This document shows positions 38,779 through 46,636 of a stretch of DNA of 56,894 nucleotides, piece by piece. The position numbers and the translations under genes are program-made. The number at the start of each line of letters is the position of its first letter. Positions within the stretch are counted from its first letter, which is position 1. Under the pieces are notes generated by a model that saw only the letters and a program-made list of their open reading frames with translations, was not told the DNA's origin and did no database searches. Source of the stretch: Coxiellaceae bacterium (GTDB lineage Bacteria; Pseudomonadota; Gammaproteobacteria; Comchoanobacterales; Comchoanobacteraceae); the NCBI GenBank assembly GCA_902603055.1, contig CACKTD010000006.1, positions 1 to 56,894 on the forward strand. The letters run 5' to 3'.

Positions 38779-40194
38779 ATGAAGAAACTTTATTTAGTTG
38801 GTTTAGCATTACTTGGAAGTTTATTTAGTATTGGGTTTATATACCCTGCTTTTTGGTTTATTAGTTTAAGTGTCCTCACTGTATTTTTTTATTTAGAACG
38901 CCATAATAATCAGCCTTTTCATTACTTTGTATTTTTTCTTTTTTTTCATATTTTTGGCATACACTGGTTGATTCACCCTTTGCGAGACTATGGACATATC
39001 CATGGAATTATAGCCAACCTATTATTAATACTTTTATCAATCTATTTTGCGTTGTTGTATTATTTCACAGTTTGGTGTTATCAAAAATTCTTTAATAAAA
39101 AAAATAACTTTGTCTTGGCTGCCCTTTTGGTAATAGCAGAATATACAAAATATCACTTATTAGGTGGATTCCCCTTTCTGTTGGCCGGCTACTTATCAAC
39201 ATTTGGACCTTTGAGTGCTTTTATTCCATACTTAGGAGTATTTGGAAGCTCATACATTACATATGCAGGTCTAATTTCATTTACTAATCGCAAACTTACA
39301 CTCAATTCGATAATATTTTCAGCTCTAATGGTCGTAGTACTTTCTTTTACTGCTTCCTTAGTCATGTTCACTTCACCGCTTAAAACTATCACTGTTGGAG
39401 CAATACAAACAAATATCAATCATTTTCTAGAAAATAAAAATATGGAGGTATATATACAGTCGCAAATTACACGATTTAAGGACGTTGATATCGTAATATG
39501 GCCTGAAGGATCAATGACATTTGATATTGAAAGTCTAACCCGATCAAATGAACAATCCTTTCCTTTACTGATCGGGGGAGTTATTGCACCCGATCATATA
39601 GATAATATGCACAAAAACCTTACAATAATACTTAACAACCAGGGCAAACTTCTTTCCACCCACCAAAAGCATCATTTAGCCCAATTTAACGAGACAATAC
39701 CAGATTATCTTGTGCCACTACTAAAATTGCTAAATTTGCCGCATATAGGCGCTAAAAGAGGCTCTGGAGGTGATGTTATATTTAAATCCTCACTTGGAAA
39801 CATAAGTCAATTAATATGTTATGAGCTTATGTTTACTGATTTTCTACATCAAGATTCATCCAATGCAAACATAGTACTAACAATGAACGATTTAAGCTGG
39901 TTTTTGGGATCTAGTTTCAATCAACAATTTAAAAATATTGCACAATTTAATGCACAATCCATTCAAAAACCAATTGTTGTTACAAGTAATTTTGGTTCTT
40001 CCTATTGGATTAATCACCGTGGAAATCTAATAAAAGAACTTACACCCCATTCATATCAGACAAATTACAGCCATGTAATCATGCGTAAAGGCACCACACC
40101 AATAGAATATATTGGTGATTCATGTATTATATTAGCCTTATTTTTATTGCTAATATTTTATTACATGAGATTTGAGCTTAATTTATTTAAATGA
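38779..40194 (+). CDS. lnt: Apolipoprotein N-acyltransferase
   Basis: Last enzyme of lipoprotein maturation, adding the third acyl chain at the inner membrane. 471 residues: about seven N-terminal TM helices (to about residue 200), then a periplasmic nitrilase domain and a final TM helix. Catalytic triad motifs: Glu in WPEGSM, Lys in THQKHH, Cys in LICYELMF. I use the ATG at 38779; a TTG directly before it is also in frame. Fits the lipoprotein genes nearby. Confidence 0.94.
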   Translation: MKKLYLVGLALLGSLFSIGFIYPAFWFISLSVLTVFFYLERHNNQPFHYFVFFLFFHIFGIHWLIHPLRDYGHIHGIIANLLLILLSIYFALLYYFTVWCYQKFFNKKNNFVLAALLVIAEYTKYHLLGGFPFLLAGYLSTFGPLSAFIPYLGVFGSSYITYAGLISFTNRKLTLNSIIFSALMVVVLSFTASLVMFTSPLKTITVGAIQTNINHFLENKNMEVYIQSQITRFKDVDIVIWPEGSMTFDIESLTRSNEQSFPLLIGGVIAPDHIDNMHKNLTIILNNQGKLLSTHQKHHLAQFNETIPDYLVPLLKLLNLPHIGAKRGSGGDVIFKSSLGNISQLICYELMFTDFLHQDSSNANIVLTMNDLSWFLGSSFNQQFKNIAQFNAQSIQKPIVVTSNFGSSYWINHRGNLIKELTPHSYQTNYSHVIMRKGTTPIEYIGDSCIILALFLLLIFYYMRFELNLFK

Positions 40195-40200
40195 TAAGTT

Positions 40201-40653
40201 ATGAGTATGAGATTTATCTTATTATTACTAAATATAGCCTTACTTACTCTTTTGCAAGGTTGTTATTTTCAGTTAGCAAAAAACAATATTTATGCACTTA
40301 ATCTTTCAAAAATAAATCCACGAACTGAGCAAGAGCATTACGATAATCTTTTATTTGGAGCTAACTTTGTTAACGATAATCATTCCAAATTTAGTGTTTC
40401 TGACTTAAGTTACTCCAGTCAATTTATTGCAGACGAGGATACTGGTAACCAATGGAGACAATATAATATTACAGCAACGTGGAATTTAGCTGCTAATGGA
40501 AAAAACTATCAACTAAGCGCCAACCAATTCTTTAACATTGCATCAAATCAAACTCCTAATGATATAAATATATACTCTGAAATTTATAAACCGCTCCGTC
40601 AAAAGCTGCTTTACGAGACTTATATTAAAATAAAACAATTGCAATTTTCTTAA
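40201..40653 (+). CDS. lptE: LptE-like outer-membrane lipoprotein
   Basis: 150-residue lipoprotein with signal MSMRFILLLLNIALLTL and lipobox LQGC (Cys21). The second half resembles LptE, which plugs LptD in LPS export: the strands YNITATWNLAANG and YQLSANQFFNIAS, then a C-terminal helix IYKPLRQKLLYETYIKIKQL. In many gammaproteobacteria lptE follows leuS downstream of lnt; here it directly follows lnt by 6 nt. Sequence similarity in this family is low, so the name is probable, not certain. Confidence 0.62.
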   Translation: MSMRFILLLLNIALLTLLQGCYFQLAKNNIYALNLSKINPRTEQEHYDNLLFGANFVNDNHSKFSVSDLSYSSQFIADEDTGNQWRQYNITATWNLAANGKNYQLSANQFFNIASNQTPNDINIYSEIYKPLRQKLLYETYIKIKQLQFS

Positions 40654-40675
40654 TATTTCCTTAATTAAACTTTAG

Positions 40676-40681
40676 TATAAT
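40676..40681 (+). promoter_or_regulatory. Perfect -10 hexamer just upstream of the orphan gene
   Basis: TATAAT ends 6 nt before the ATG at 40688, and no ribosome site fits in the gap. If used, transcription would begin at or next to the ATG, giving a leaderless mRNA. No convincing -35 box is seen 16-18 bp upstream. Confidence 0.3.
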
Positions 40682-40687
40682 ATAGGT

Positions 40688-41359
40688 ATGAATTACCAAA
40701 ATATAACTATTACAGACCGAATTGCATCATTGACATTTTTAATATTTGTCGTACCTATGTGGGCATTGAAATTAAGCATTGTTGACCCAATAAAATCGGC
40801 ATGGGCATCTTATGATTTTGAAGATGAAAAGCCCGATACTCTATATTATCAAGGCTTTGATGAAATACGTTATTTCTATATGGAGGGAAATGATGAAGAA
40901 GAGGCCAATCTTTTAGATAATATTGGTATCCTTGTATTAAGTTTAGCACTTGGGATAGGTAGTTTCCATGAGCTTTTATGGAAAGGTATAAAGTGTTTTG
41001 TTTGGGCGCTTTCGCATATATTACTATTTTTTGTAAATAAAGAAGATCTTGATAATTTTTTCTACCCATCAGAGTTAATTCCTCTTAGGCCAATCATTAT
41101 CCCTCCAAAGAAACGAGAGTCAACTTTTTTTAATAATCAAAGTGAAGAGGAAGATAATCAAAGTGAAGAGGAAGATAATCAAAGTGTTAGCTCTGGCTCT
41201 GATTGTGGGACTAGTAATTCCTTTGCATCTTTTAGCACTGCTGCATCTTTTAGCACTGCTGTTAGTAGTACCAGTTTACTAGTACTTATGACATTTTTAA
41301 GTACAGTACTTGTAGCTGCTGCTGAAGAGACTAATGATGGACATGTTCCTAAGTTTTAA
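40688..41359 (+). CDS. Unrecognised membrane protein with in-frame tandem repeats
   Basis: 223 residues; I recognise no family. Hydrophobic segments at about 12-30, 79-96 and 102-118. A proline/acidic stretch follows, then a low-complexity tail with the repeat NQSEEED twice and ASFSTA twice, and a last hydrophobic segment (about 196-212) ending AEETNDGHVPKF. The DNA carries two tandem repeats with unit lengths divisible by three, so copy-number change would lengthen the tail without a frameshift. No Shine-Dalgarno. Its last 63 nt overlap holB antisense. It lies where holA commonly follows lptE but does not resemble HolA. Confidence 0.65.
   Translation: MNYQNITITDRIASLTFLIFVVPMWALKLSIVDPIKSAWASYDFEDEKPDTLYYQGFDEIRYFYMEGNDEEEANLLDNIGILVLSLALGIGSFHELLWKGIKCFVWALSHILLFFVNKEDLDNFFYPSELIPLRPIIIPPKKRESTFFNNQSEEEDNQSEEEDNQSVSSGSDCGTSNSFASFSTAASFSTAVSSTSLLVLMTFLSTVLVAAAEETNDGHVPKF
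41135..41186 (+). repeat. 21-bp direct tandem repeat, about 2.5 copies
   Basis: Identical 21-bp units at 41135-41155 and 41156-41176 and a 10-bp partial third copy. They encode NQSEEED-NQSEEED-NQS in the orphan membrane protein. Identity at all positions suggests recent duplication by slippage. Confidence 0.9.
41225..41260 (+). repeat. 18-bp direct tandem repeat, 2 copies
   Basis: The unit GCATCTTTTAGCACTGCT occurs at 41225-41242 and 41243-41260, giving the peptide repeat ASFSTA in the same orphan protein. Confidence 0.9.
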
Positions 41360-41974
41360 ATGACTCTGAGTGAACTTTTTCAATAGAATATATCGTTCAA
41401 AACGATTTAGATAATTTAAGATAGCTTTGAGATCATCGGATTCCATGAGTAGCTGATGTAACCCAAAAGCAATCTCTTCTAAATTTTCATTAGGAATTTC
41501 CAGGGTCTCATTTTTCAAAAAAGGCAACCAATTACTTTTTATTATATTATCTGTGTTATCGTTATCACTTCGAATGACTTGTAATCTACTACGGACTGTT
41601 AACAGGATTTTATCAATATACTGACTTTGAGAGAAAAACAACCATACCGTTTTATTATCTATCTCCTCTAATTCTTTTAGTAATGCATTTTGACTTGCTA
41701 TTGTTAATTTATCAGCCTGATAAATTGCTACGACTTTTATGTCTCCCTGCATAGAAGTCGTAGATGACCACTCTAAAATAGGAAGAACTTCATCTAGATT
41801 TATATTGCCAGACTTATTAGGGTGAATGGACCGCCAACTTGGATGTTGGTCTTGGCTCCACAACTGACACTGGTTACACACTCCACAACTCTTAACTGCA
41901 CAACATAGAGTATCTTTTACAAAGCTCAAGATTTGTGCATCATTATAATCTAAGATTAAACTGTGTCTACGCAT
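41297..41974 (-). CDS. holB: DNA polymerase III delta-prime subunit (shortened)
   Basis: Clamp-loader subunit. 225 residues against 334 in E. coli. The zinc-finger cysteines are present (C24/25, 30, 33, 36 in CCAVKSCGVCNQC), then HPSWRSIHP, ALLKELEEIDNKTVWLFFS and the SRC-like VRSRLQ. The first 20-25 residues of the AAA domain and much of the C-terminal collar domain are missing. It overlaps tmk by 8 nt, as in the common tmk-holB order, and the orphan gene by 63 nt. Confidence 0.85.
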   Translation of the reverse strand: MRRHSLILDYNDAQILSFVKDTLCCAVKSCGVCNQCQLWSQDQHPSWRSIHPNKSGNINLDEVLPILEWSSTTSMQGDIKVVAIYQADKLTIASQNALLKELEEIDNKTVWLFFSQSQYIDKILLTVRSRLQVIRSDNDNTDNIIKSNWLPFLKNETLEIPNENLEEIAFGLHQLLMESDDLKAILNYLNRFERYILLKKFTQSHLKLRNMSIISLFSSSYKYCT

Positions 41975-42599
41975 GTGCTTTTAGCAAAACCGCTAAACGC
42001 GATTCAATTGCGGCATGCACCTCTTCTAAACTATTATCAGCAGCAATCACACAAAAGCGATCAGGGTCACCTTTCACACGATCGAGATAATTTTTTTTAA
42101 CATTCGTAAAGTAGGTTTGCGATCTTTTCTCAATACGATCTTTTGATTTTCTAGCATTTAAACGAACATTACAAACAGATAATGGTGCATCTAGATAAAA
42201 AGTAAGGTCTGGAATAGGTAACTCTGTCAACCACTGTTCCATTTCAACTATTCTTTTAGAATTTACACCACTTGCTACTTGATATGCATGTGTCGCATCG
42301 TAATATCGATCACATATAACCCATAATCCCTTTTGGAGAGATGGGTATATCAACTTCTTAATGTGTTGATTACGAGATGCAAAAAGTAGCAAAACTTCAG
42401 TATCAACATCTATGTCCTCTTTAAAGTCATGTGTGAATAAATTTCTAATTTTCTCACAATAAACAGTACCACCCGGCTCTCTGGTGGCTATGATCTGTTT
42501 TTTACTATGTTGAAGTATATAGTCGGTAATAACTCTAATAGCCGTCGTTTTACCTACACCTTCAACACCTTCAACTGTAATAAATACGCCTGAACTCAT
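41967..42599 (-). CDS. tmk: Thymidylate kinase
   Basis: Phosphorylates dTMP to dTDP for DNA synthesis. 210 residues. P-loop EGVEGVGKTT (10-19), DR-Y motif CDRYYDATHAYQ, LID region ARKSKDRIEKR. Part of the fab-mltG-tmk-holB cluster and coupled to holB by an 8-nt overlap; 45 nt separate it from mltG. Confidence 0.96.
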   Translation of the reverse strand: MSSGVFITVEGVEGVGKTTAIRVITDYILQHSKKQIIATREPGGTVYCEKIRNLFTHDFKEDIDVDTEVLLLFASRNQHIKKLIYPSLQKGLWVICDRYYDATHAYQVASGVNSKRIVEMEQWLTELPIPDLTFYLDAPLSVCNVRLNARKSKDRIEKRSQTYFTNVKKNYLDRVKGDPDRFCVIAADNSLEEVHAAIESRLAVLLKAHA

Positions 42600-42644
42600 A
42601 ATTATACTTTGAACTAAATAATCGTAAAAATAAAGTCTTTATTG

Positions 42645-43568
42645 TTAATTTGAATGGTATTTTTCTAATTGATGTTGTTTAAACGTTTTAGTGAATGTAT
42701 GTCGACCATTATCATCCAATATAAAAAACAAATAATCATGATCTACAGGTAGTGCCGCTGCTGCAATAGAGCTTTCACTCGGATATGCAATAGGTGTAGG
42801 TGGCAAACCTCTATGAATATATGTATTGTAAGGACTCTTAATTTTAAGATCATTATAGGTAAGTTTTCTTGGTTCTCCGATCAAATAAATAATACTTGAA
42901 CAAAATTGTAATTCCATACGCTGTTCTAAACGGTTATAAATAATACGGGCTATTGCTGGTTTTTCATCGTTATAAGGAGTTTCTTTTTCAATGAGAGAAG
43001 CCACAATAAGTAGCTGATATTTATTTTTAACAGGCAGTCCAATTAGACGACTATCCCAATAGCTATCTAAAACTTTATTCATCTTGGTAGAAGCTGATTC
43101 AAGAATATCATTGAGTGAACTATTCACATCATAAAAATAGGTATCTGGGAAATAAATCCCTTCATCAGATGTTGAAAATACATGATTGAGATTCAATAAA
43201 GGATGTTCTTTTAATTGTAATTTCATTTGTGAAGCAGTACTACCTTCCCCAATTCGAAACAAAAAGCGTTGGGAATTACCTTCTGTTAAATCGTGAATAA
43301 GAGAATACATAGTATCGGTTGATTTAAATTTATAAAAGCCTGGTTTTAATTTTAGAGCAATAGATGGTCGGTAAAATACACGTCGACCAATGAATTTGAA
43401 GTATATTACATTCTGGGACTCAATTTGGTTAAAGACTTTTGAAGCACGCTCACCAGGAAGAATTGTAACAGTAAAATCTCGGCCAAATGGTAAAATAAAA
43501 TAAAGATAAATAAGTGCAATGATTGCAATCGTTATACCTATAATTATTTTAAGGAATCGATTACCCAT
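42645..43568 (-). CDS. mltG: Endolytic murein transglycosylase MltG
   Basis: Inner-membrane enzyme that cuts nascent glycan strands and sets their length. 307 residues: TM helix at about 7-27, LysM-like domain (to about 110) and YceG catalytic domain with the active-site glutamate in SLIEKET. SPYNTYIHRGLPPTPIA is the other signature. Overlaps the upstream HAD gene by 25 nt. In E. coli pabC precedes mltG. Confidence 0.95.
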   Translation of the reverse strand: MGNRFLKIIIGITIAIIALIYLYFILPFGRDFTVTILPGERASKVFNQIESQNVIYFKFIGRRVFYRPSIALKLKPGFYKFKSTDTMYSLIHDLTEGNSQRFLFRIGEGSTASQMKLQLKEHPLLNLNHVFSTSDEGIYFPDTYFYDVNSSLNDILESASTKMNKVLDSYWDSRLIGLPVKNKYQLLIVASLIEKETPYNDEKPAIARIIYNRLEQRMELQFCSSIIYLIGEPRKLTYNDLKIKSPYNTYIHRGLPPTPIAYPSESSIAAAALPVDHDYLFFILDDNGRHTFTKTFKQHQLEKYHSN

Positions 43569-44374
43569 GTAACCAATGGCTCATTTTGCTTTTGCCAGCT
43601 TTTAGCATCTTCGTTATTACTATCAATTAGGTGCTTCTCAACACCCGATAATAACAGTAGGAAATCAATATTAGAATTATTAGCACCTTGACCATCCGTT
43701 CTAATAGTATCTCCAACCATTAAAATACGCTCCCTAGGAACATCATATTGATTGATAACACAATCAAAAATTTCTGGAAGTGGTTTACCTAATAAATTTA
43801 CAACTCCACCCAATTTCTCAAATTCTTGAGCTATGGTCCCTGGACAAATTATTTTTTGATTAGTATGGTCAAGTGCAATTAAATCTGGGTTAAGACAATA
43901 TAACGGAATGCCCTTTTTAGCAGCTTTTTTAAAAACAACTTCTAAATCAGTTTTAAGATTACTAGTGCTTGGTGCACCTGCTAATACTAAGATATCAGCA
44001 TCATCAACATCACTGACTCGATAAAAATCATCCAATTGTTCAACAACTAAACTATTAGGGCCAATAAAAAGATAATTGATAGGATAAGACTGTGGAAGCT
44101 TCTTCTCACGGACTAACATCCTAAATAGTTCACCTGAAGAAATAATACCATCAAAATGGTCATGCTGATGTAATCCAAAACTTTCAAGTAACATTACTAA
44201 TGATGAAACGGGTTGTGGTGAATTAGTCACCAAATGCTTTTTGGCTTTTAACCCTCTTAAAGTGGGTTCAACATGAGGAAATAGTTCATAACCATTATGA
44301 ATTACTCCCCAAATATCAAATAAAATTAAATCGTAACGATCTGCAATTTCATTAATTGAGTCAATTTTTTTCAT
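43544..44374 (-). CDS. HAD-superfamily class IIA hydrolase
   Basis: 276-residue phosphatase-like enzyme of the group that includes NagD and sugar/nucleotide phosphatases. Motif I is FDIWGVIHNG (nucleophile and acid Asp arrangement D-x-W), motif II VTNSPQPVSS, and the motif III/IV region GKPLPEIFD ... ILMVGDTIRTDGQGA. Substrate is unknown. ATGA overlap with fabF and 25-nt overlap with mltG put it exactly where pabC sits in E. coli. Confidence 0.85.
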   Translation of the reverse strand: MKKIDSINEIADRYDLILFDIWGVIHNGYELFPHVEPTLRGLKAKKHLVTNSPQPVSSLVMLLESFGLHQHDHFDGIISSGELFRMLVREKKLPQSYPINYLFIGPNSLVVEQLDDFYRVSDVDDADILVLAGAPSTSNLKTDLEVVFKKAAKKGIPLYCLNPDLIALDHTNQKIICPGTIAQEFEKLGGVVNLLGKPLPEIFDCVINQYDVPRERILMVGDTIRTDGQGANNSNIDFLLLLSGVEKHLIDSNNEDAKSWQKQNEPLVTWVIDSLK

Positions 44375-45600
44375 TGAGGCACCTTTAAAAGTATACTGCC
44401 ATTTGTGCCTCCAAAACCAAAGGAGTTACAAATAGCATATTCGGATTGAAACGCTTGTTTTTGGTTTGGAACAAAATTAAAAGGTAATGTAATATCCGTT
44501 TCCTCTAAATTTATTGTCGGCGGTGCGATTTGATTTTGCAATGCTTGCACTGTGATTAATGTTTCTAAGGCACCAGCACCACCCAGTAAGTGCCCATGTA
44601 CAGATTTAGTAGAACTAACACACATATTTTGAATATGATCTTTAAACACGTTGTGAATAGCAATAGGCTCAACCACATCACCAACAGGCGTACTGGTTGC
44701 ATGAGCATTGATATATCCCACTTGTTCAGGATGAATAGCAGCTTCTTTTATTGCAGCATTCATTGCGTAGGCTGCTGCTTCACCATCTGGATCTGGCTGA
44801 GTAATATGGTAAGAGTCAGATGTCATTCCAATACCTTCAATATATGCTAATATCGGAGCATTTCTTTTCCTTGCATGAGATAATGATTCTAACACTAAAA
44901 CAGCAGCACCATCACTTAAAACAAATCCATCACGGGATTTGTCCCAAGGGCGTGATGCACATGTAGGCTCGTCATTACGCGTTGAAAGAGCGCGCATAGC
45001 ACTAAATCCGCCCATCCCAAGATAATCACTGGCTTTTTCAGCTCCACCAGCAACCATCAAATCAACCATGCCATTTTTTATCATATAGTAAGATAATGAG
45101 AGTGCATGAACACCGGTTGCACAAGCGCTTGAAACAGCAAATGAAGGTCCTTTAAGGTTGTGTTTCATAGAAACAATCCCAGAGGCCATATTTGAAATAG
45201 TATAAGGAATAAATGAAGGCGTTATACGGGATATGTCATTAAATGCTTTCCTACAGTTTGCTTCAATATTAGACAAACCTCCAATACCCGAACCGATAAT
45301 TGTTCCACATCGAAATGGATTTTCAGGTTTATCGATATCTTTCAATTGCTCAAAACATTGATCAGCAGACCAAACAGCATAACGTATACATGGATCACTT
45401 TTTCTAAGGTATTTGTCAACTTCAAAATCATCATAACCAACAGCATAACCACAAATTTGACTTCTTAAGTTTTCAATGGGAATATGATTTAGTTTTTGAA
45501 TACCAGATCGTCCATGAACAACGTTTTCCCATATTGTATCTAGATGAGAGCCAACAGGTGATACTGCACCCATTGCTGTTATAACAACCTGCTCTTGCAC
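44371..45600 (-). CDS. fabF: Beta-ketoacyl-ACP synthase II
   Basis: Elongating condensing enzyme of type II fatty-acid synthesis, 409 residues. Catalytic Cys160 in SSACATGVHAL, with the two histidines in NAHATSTPVGD and KSVHGHLLGGAGALE, and C-terminal NSFGFGGTNGS. Starts with GTG overlapping the acpP stop by 1 nt (TAGTG). Confidence 0.97.
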   Translation of the reverse strand: MQEQVVITAMGAVSPVGSHLDTIWENVVHGRSGIQKLNHIPIENLRSQICGYAVGYDDFEVDKYLRKSDPCIRYAVWSADQCFEQLKDIDKPENPFRCGTIIGSGIGGLSNIEANCRKAFNDISRITPSFIPYTISNMASGIVSMKHNLKGPSFAVSSACATGVHALSLSYYMIKNGMVDLMVAGGAEKASDYLGMGGFSAMRALSTRNDEPTCASRPWDKSRDGFVLSDGAAVLVLESLSHARKRNAPILAYIEGIGMTSDSYHITQPDPDGEAAAYAMNAAIKEAAIHPEQVGYINAHATSTPVGDVVEPIAIHNVFKDHIQNMCVSSTKSVHGHLLGGAGALETLITVQALQNQIAPPTINLEETDITLPFNFVPNQKQAFQSEYAICNSFGFGGTNGSILLKVPQ

Positions 45601-45848
45601 TAACTGGCCGTGTCAGTTTGCTTTTCAATATATTTAATGGCATCACCAATAGTAACAATTTTTTCAGCATCCTCTTCAGGAATATTGATACCAAACTCTT
45701 CTTCGAAAGCCATTATTAATTCAACAGTATCTAGTGAATCTGCGCCAAGGTCATTCTGAAATGATGCTTTTTCGTTTACAGCATCTTCTTCAATGCCTAA
45801 TTGCTCAACAACAATTTTCTTAATTCGATCCATAATGGGTTGTGACAT
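45600..45848 (-). CDS. acpP: Acyl carrier protein
   Basis: 82-residue acidic carrier of growing acyl chains. The 4'-phosphopantetheine serine is Ser38 in the DSL motif of [17 protein letters not shown]. Has its own AGGAG ribosome site and a probable promoter in the 53-bp gap after fabG, in keeping with its need for high expression. Confidence 0.98.
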   Translation of the reverse strand: MSQPIMDRIKKIVVEQLGIEEDAVNEKASFQNDLGADSLDTVELIMAFEEEFGINIPEEDAEKIVTIGDAIKYIEKQTDTAS

Positions 45849-45871
45849 GATCTATCTCCTAATAATAAGTT

Positions 45872-45899
45872 ATTGTAATTAACCAATCCTATTTTGCAA
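45872..45899 (-). promoter_or_regulatory. Candidate acpP promoter
   Basis: Minus-strand -35 TTGCAA (45894-45899) and -10 TACAAT (45872-45877) separated by 16 bp, giving a predicted start about 20 nt before the acpP ATG and just upstream of AGGAG (45856-45860). acpP often has such an internal promoter in fab operons. Confidence 0.5.
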
Positions 45900-45901
45900 G
45901 C

Positions 45902-46636
45902 TTAAGATGTTAACATACCACCGTTAATATTAATTGTTTGACCTGTAATATAATTTGCAGCATCACTCATTAAATATAAAACTAAGGATGCAACATCATC
46001 AACATGACCAAGTTTTTGCAGTGGTATAGTATCTTTAATCTGTTGTACCTGCTCTTCATTGAGTTTGCCGGTCATATCTGTTTGTATAAATCCAGGAGCA
46101 ACAACATTTGCAGTAATTTGTCTTGGTCCATACTCCTTTGCAACAGAACGTGCTAATCCACATAAACCAGCTTTACTTGCAGAATAATTTACTTGACCCG
46201 CATTACCATGAGCACTTACAGAGCCAATGTAGATTAATCTACCCCAGCGTTTTTTCATCATGTGCTTAATAACGGATTGTGTTAATAGAAAGTTTGCACT
46301 TAAATTAACATCGATAACACTTTTCCATTGCTCATACTTCATTCTCAACATAATTTGGTCATCAGTAATACCTGCATTTGAAACTAAAACATCAGGCAGA
46401 TGTCCATATTTTTCCATAATAACTTGCATCCAAGCATCAATAGTATCTGCATCAGAAAGATTACCAACTAATACGCAACCTCGACCGTTATATTCATTAA
46501 TAACAGTATCAAGTTTGTTTTTACCTTTTTCAGATGTAGTCGTTGCTATAACGTTATAACCTGCATCAAGACATTGACGTAAAATTCCGTATCCTATTCC
46601 TCTTGAAGCACCTGTTACCAATACCAGTTTATCCAT
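45902..46636 (-). CDS. fabG: 3-oxoacyl-ACP reductase
   Basis: NADPH-dependent short-chain dehydrogenase reducing beta-ketoacyl-ACP. 244 residues. Cofactor motif GASRGIGYG at the N-terminus, NAGI motif, catalytic Ser in YIGSVSAHG, and YSASKAG with the Tyr/Lys pair. Its ATG shares one base with the fabH stop (TAATG). fabD, which normally lies between fabH and fabG, is absent. Confidence 0.97.
   Translation of the reverse strand: MDKLVLVTGASRGIGYGILRQCLDAGYNVIATTTSEKGKNKLDTVINEYNGRGCVLVGNLSDADTIDAWMQVIMEKYGHLPDVLVSNAGITDDQIMLRMKYEQWKSVIDVNLSANFLLTQSVIKHMMKKRWGRLIYIGSVSAHGNAGQVNYSASKAGLCGLARSVAKEYGPRQITANVVAPGFIQTDMTGKLNEEQVQQIKDTIPLQKLGHVDDVASLVLYLMSDAANYITGQTININGGMLTS

Noticed and set aside
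41135-41260. Tandem repeats considered as a CRISPR array
   Set aside because: Units are directly adjacent with no spacers and are in frame within a protein gene.
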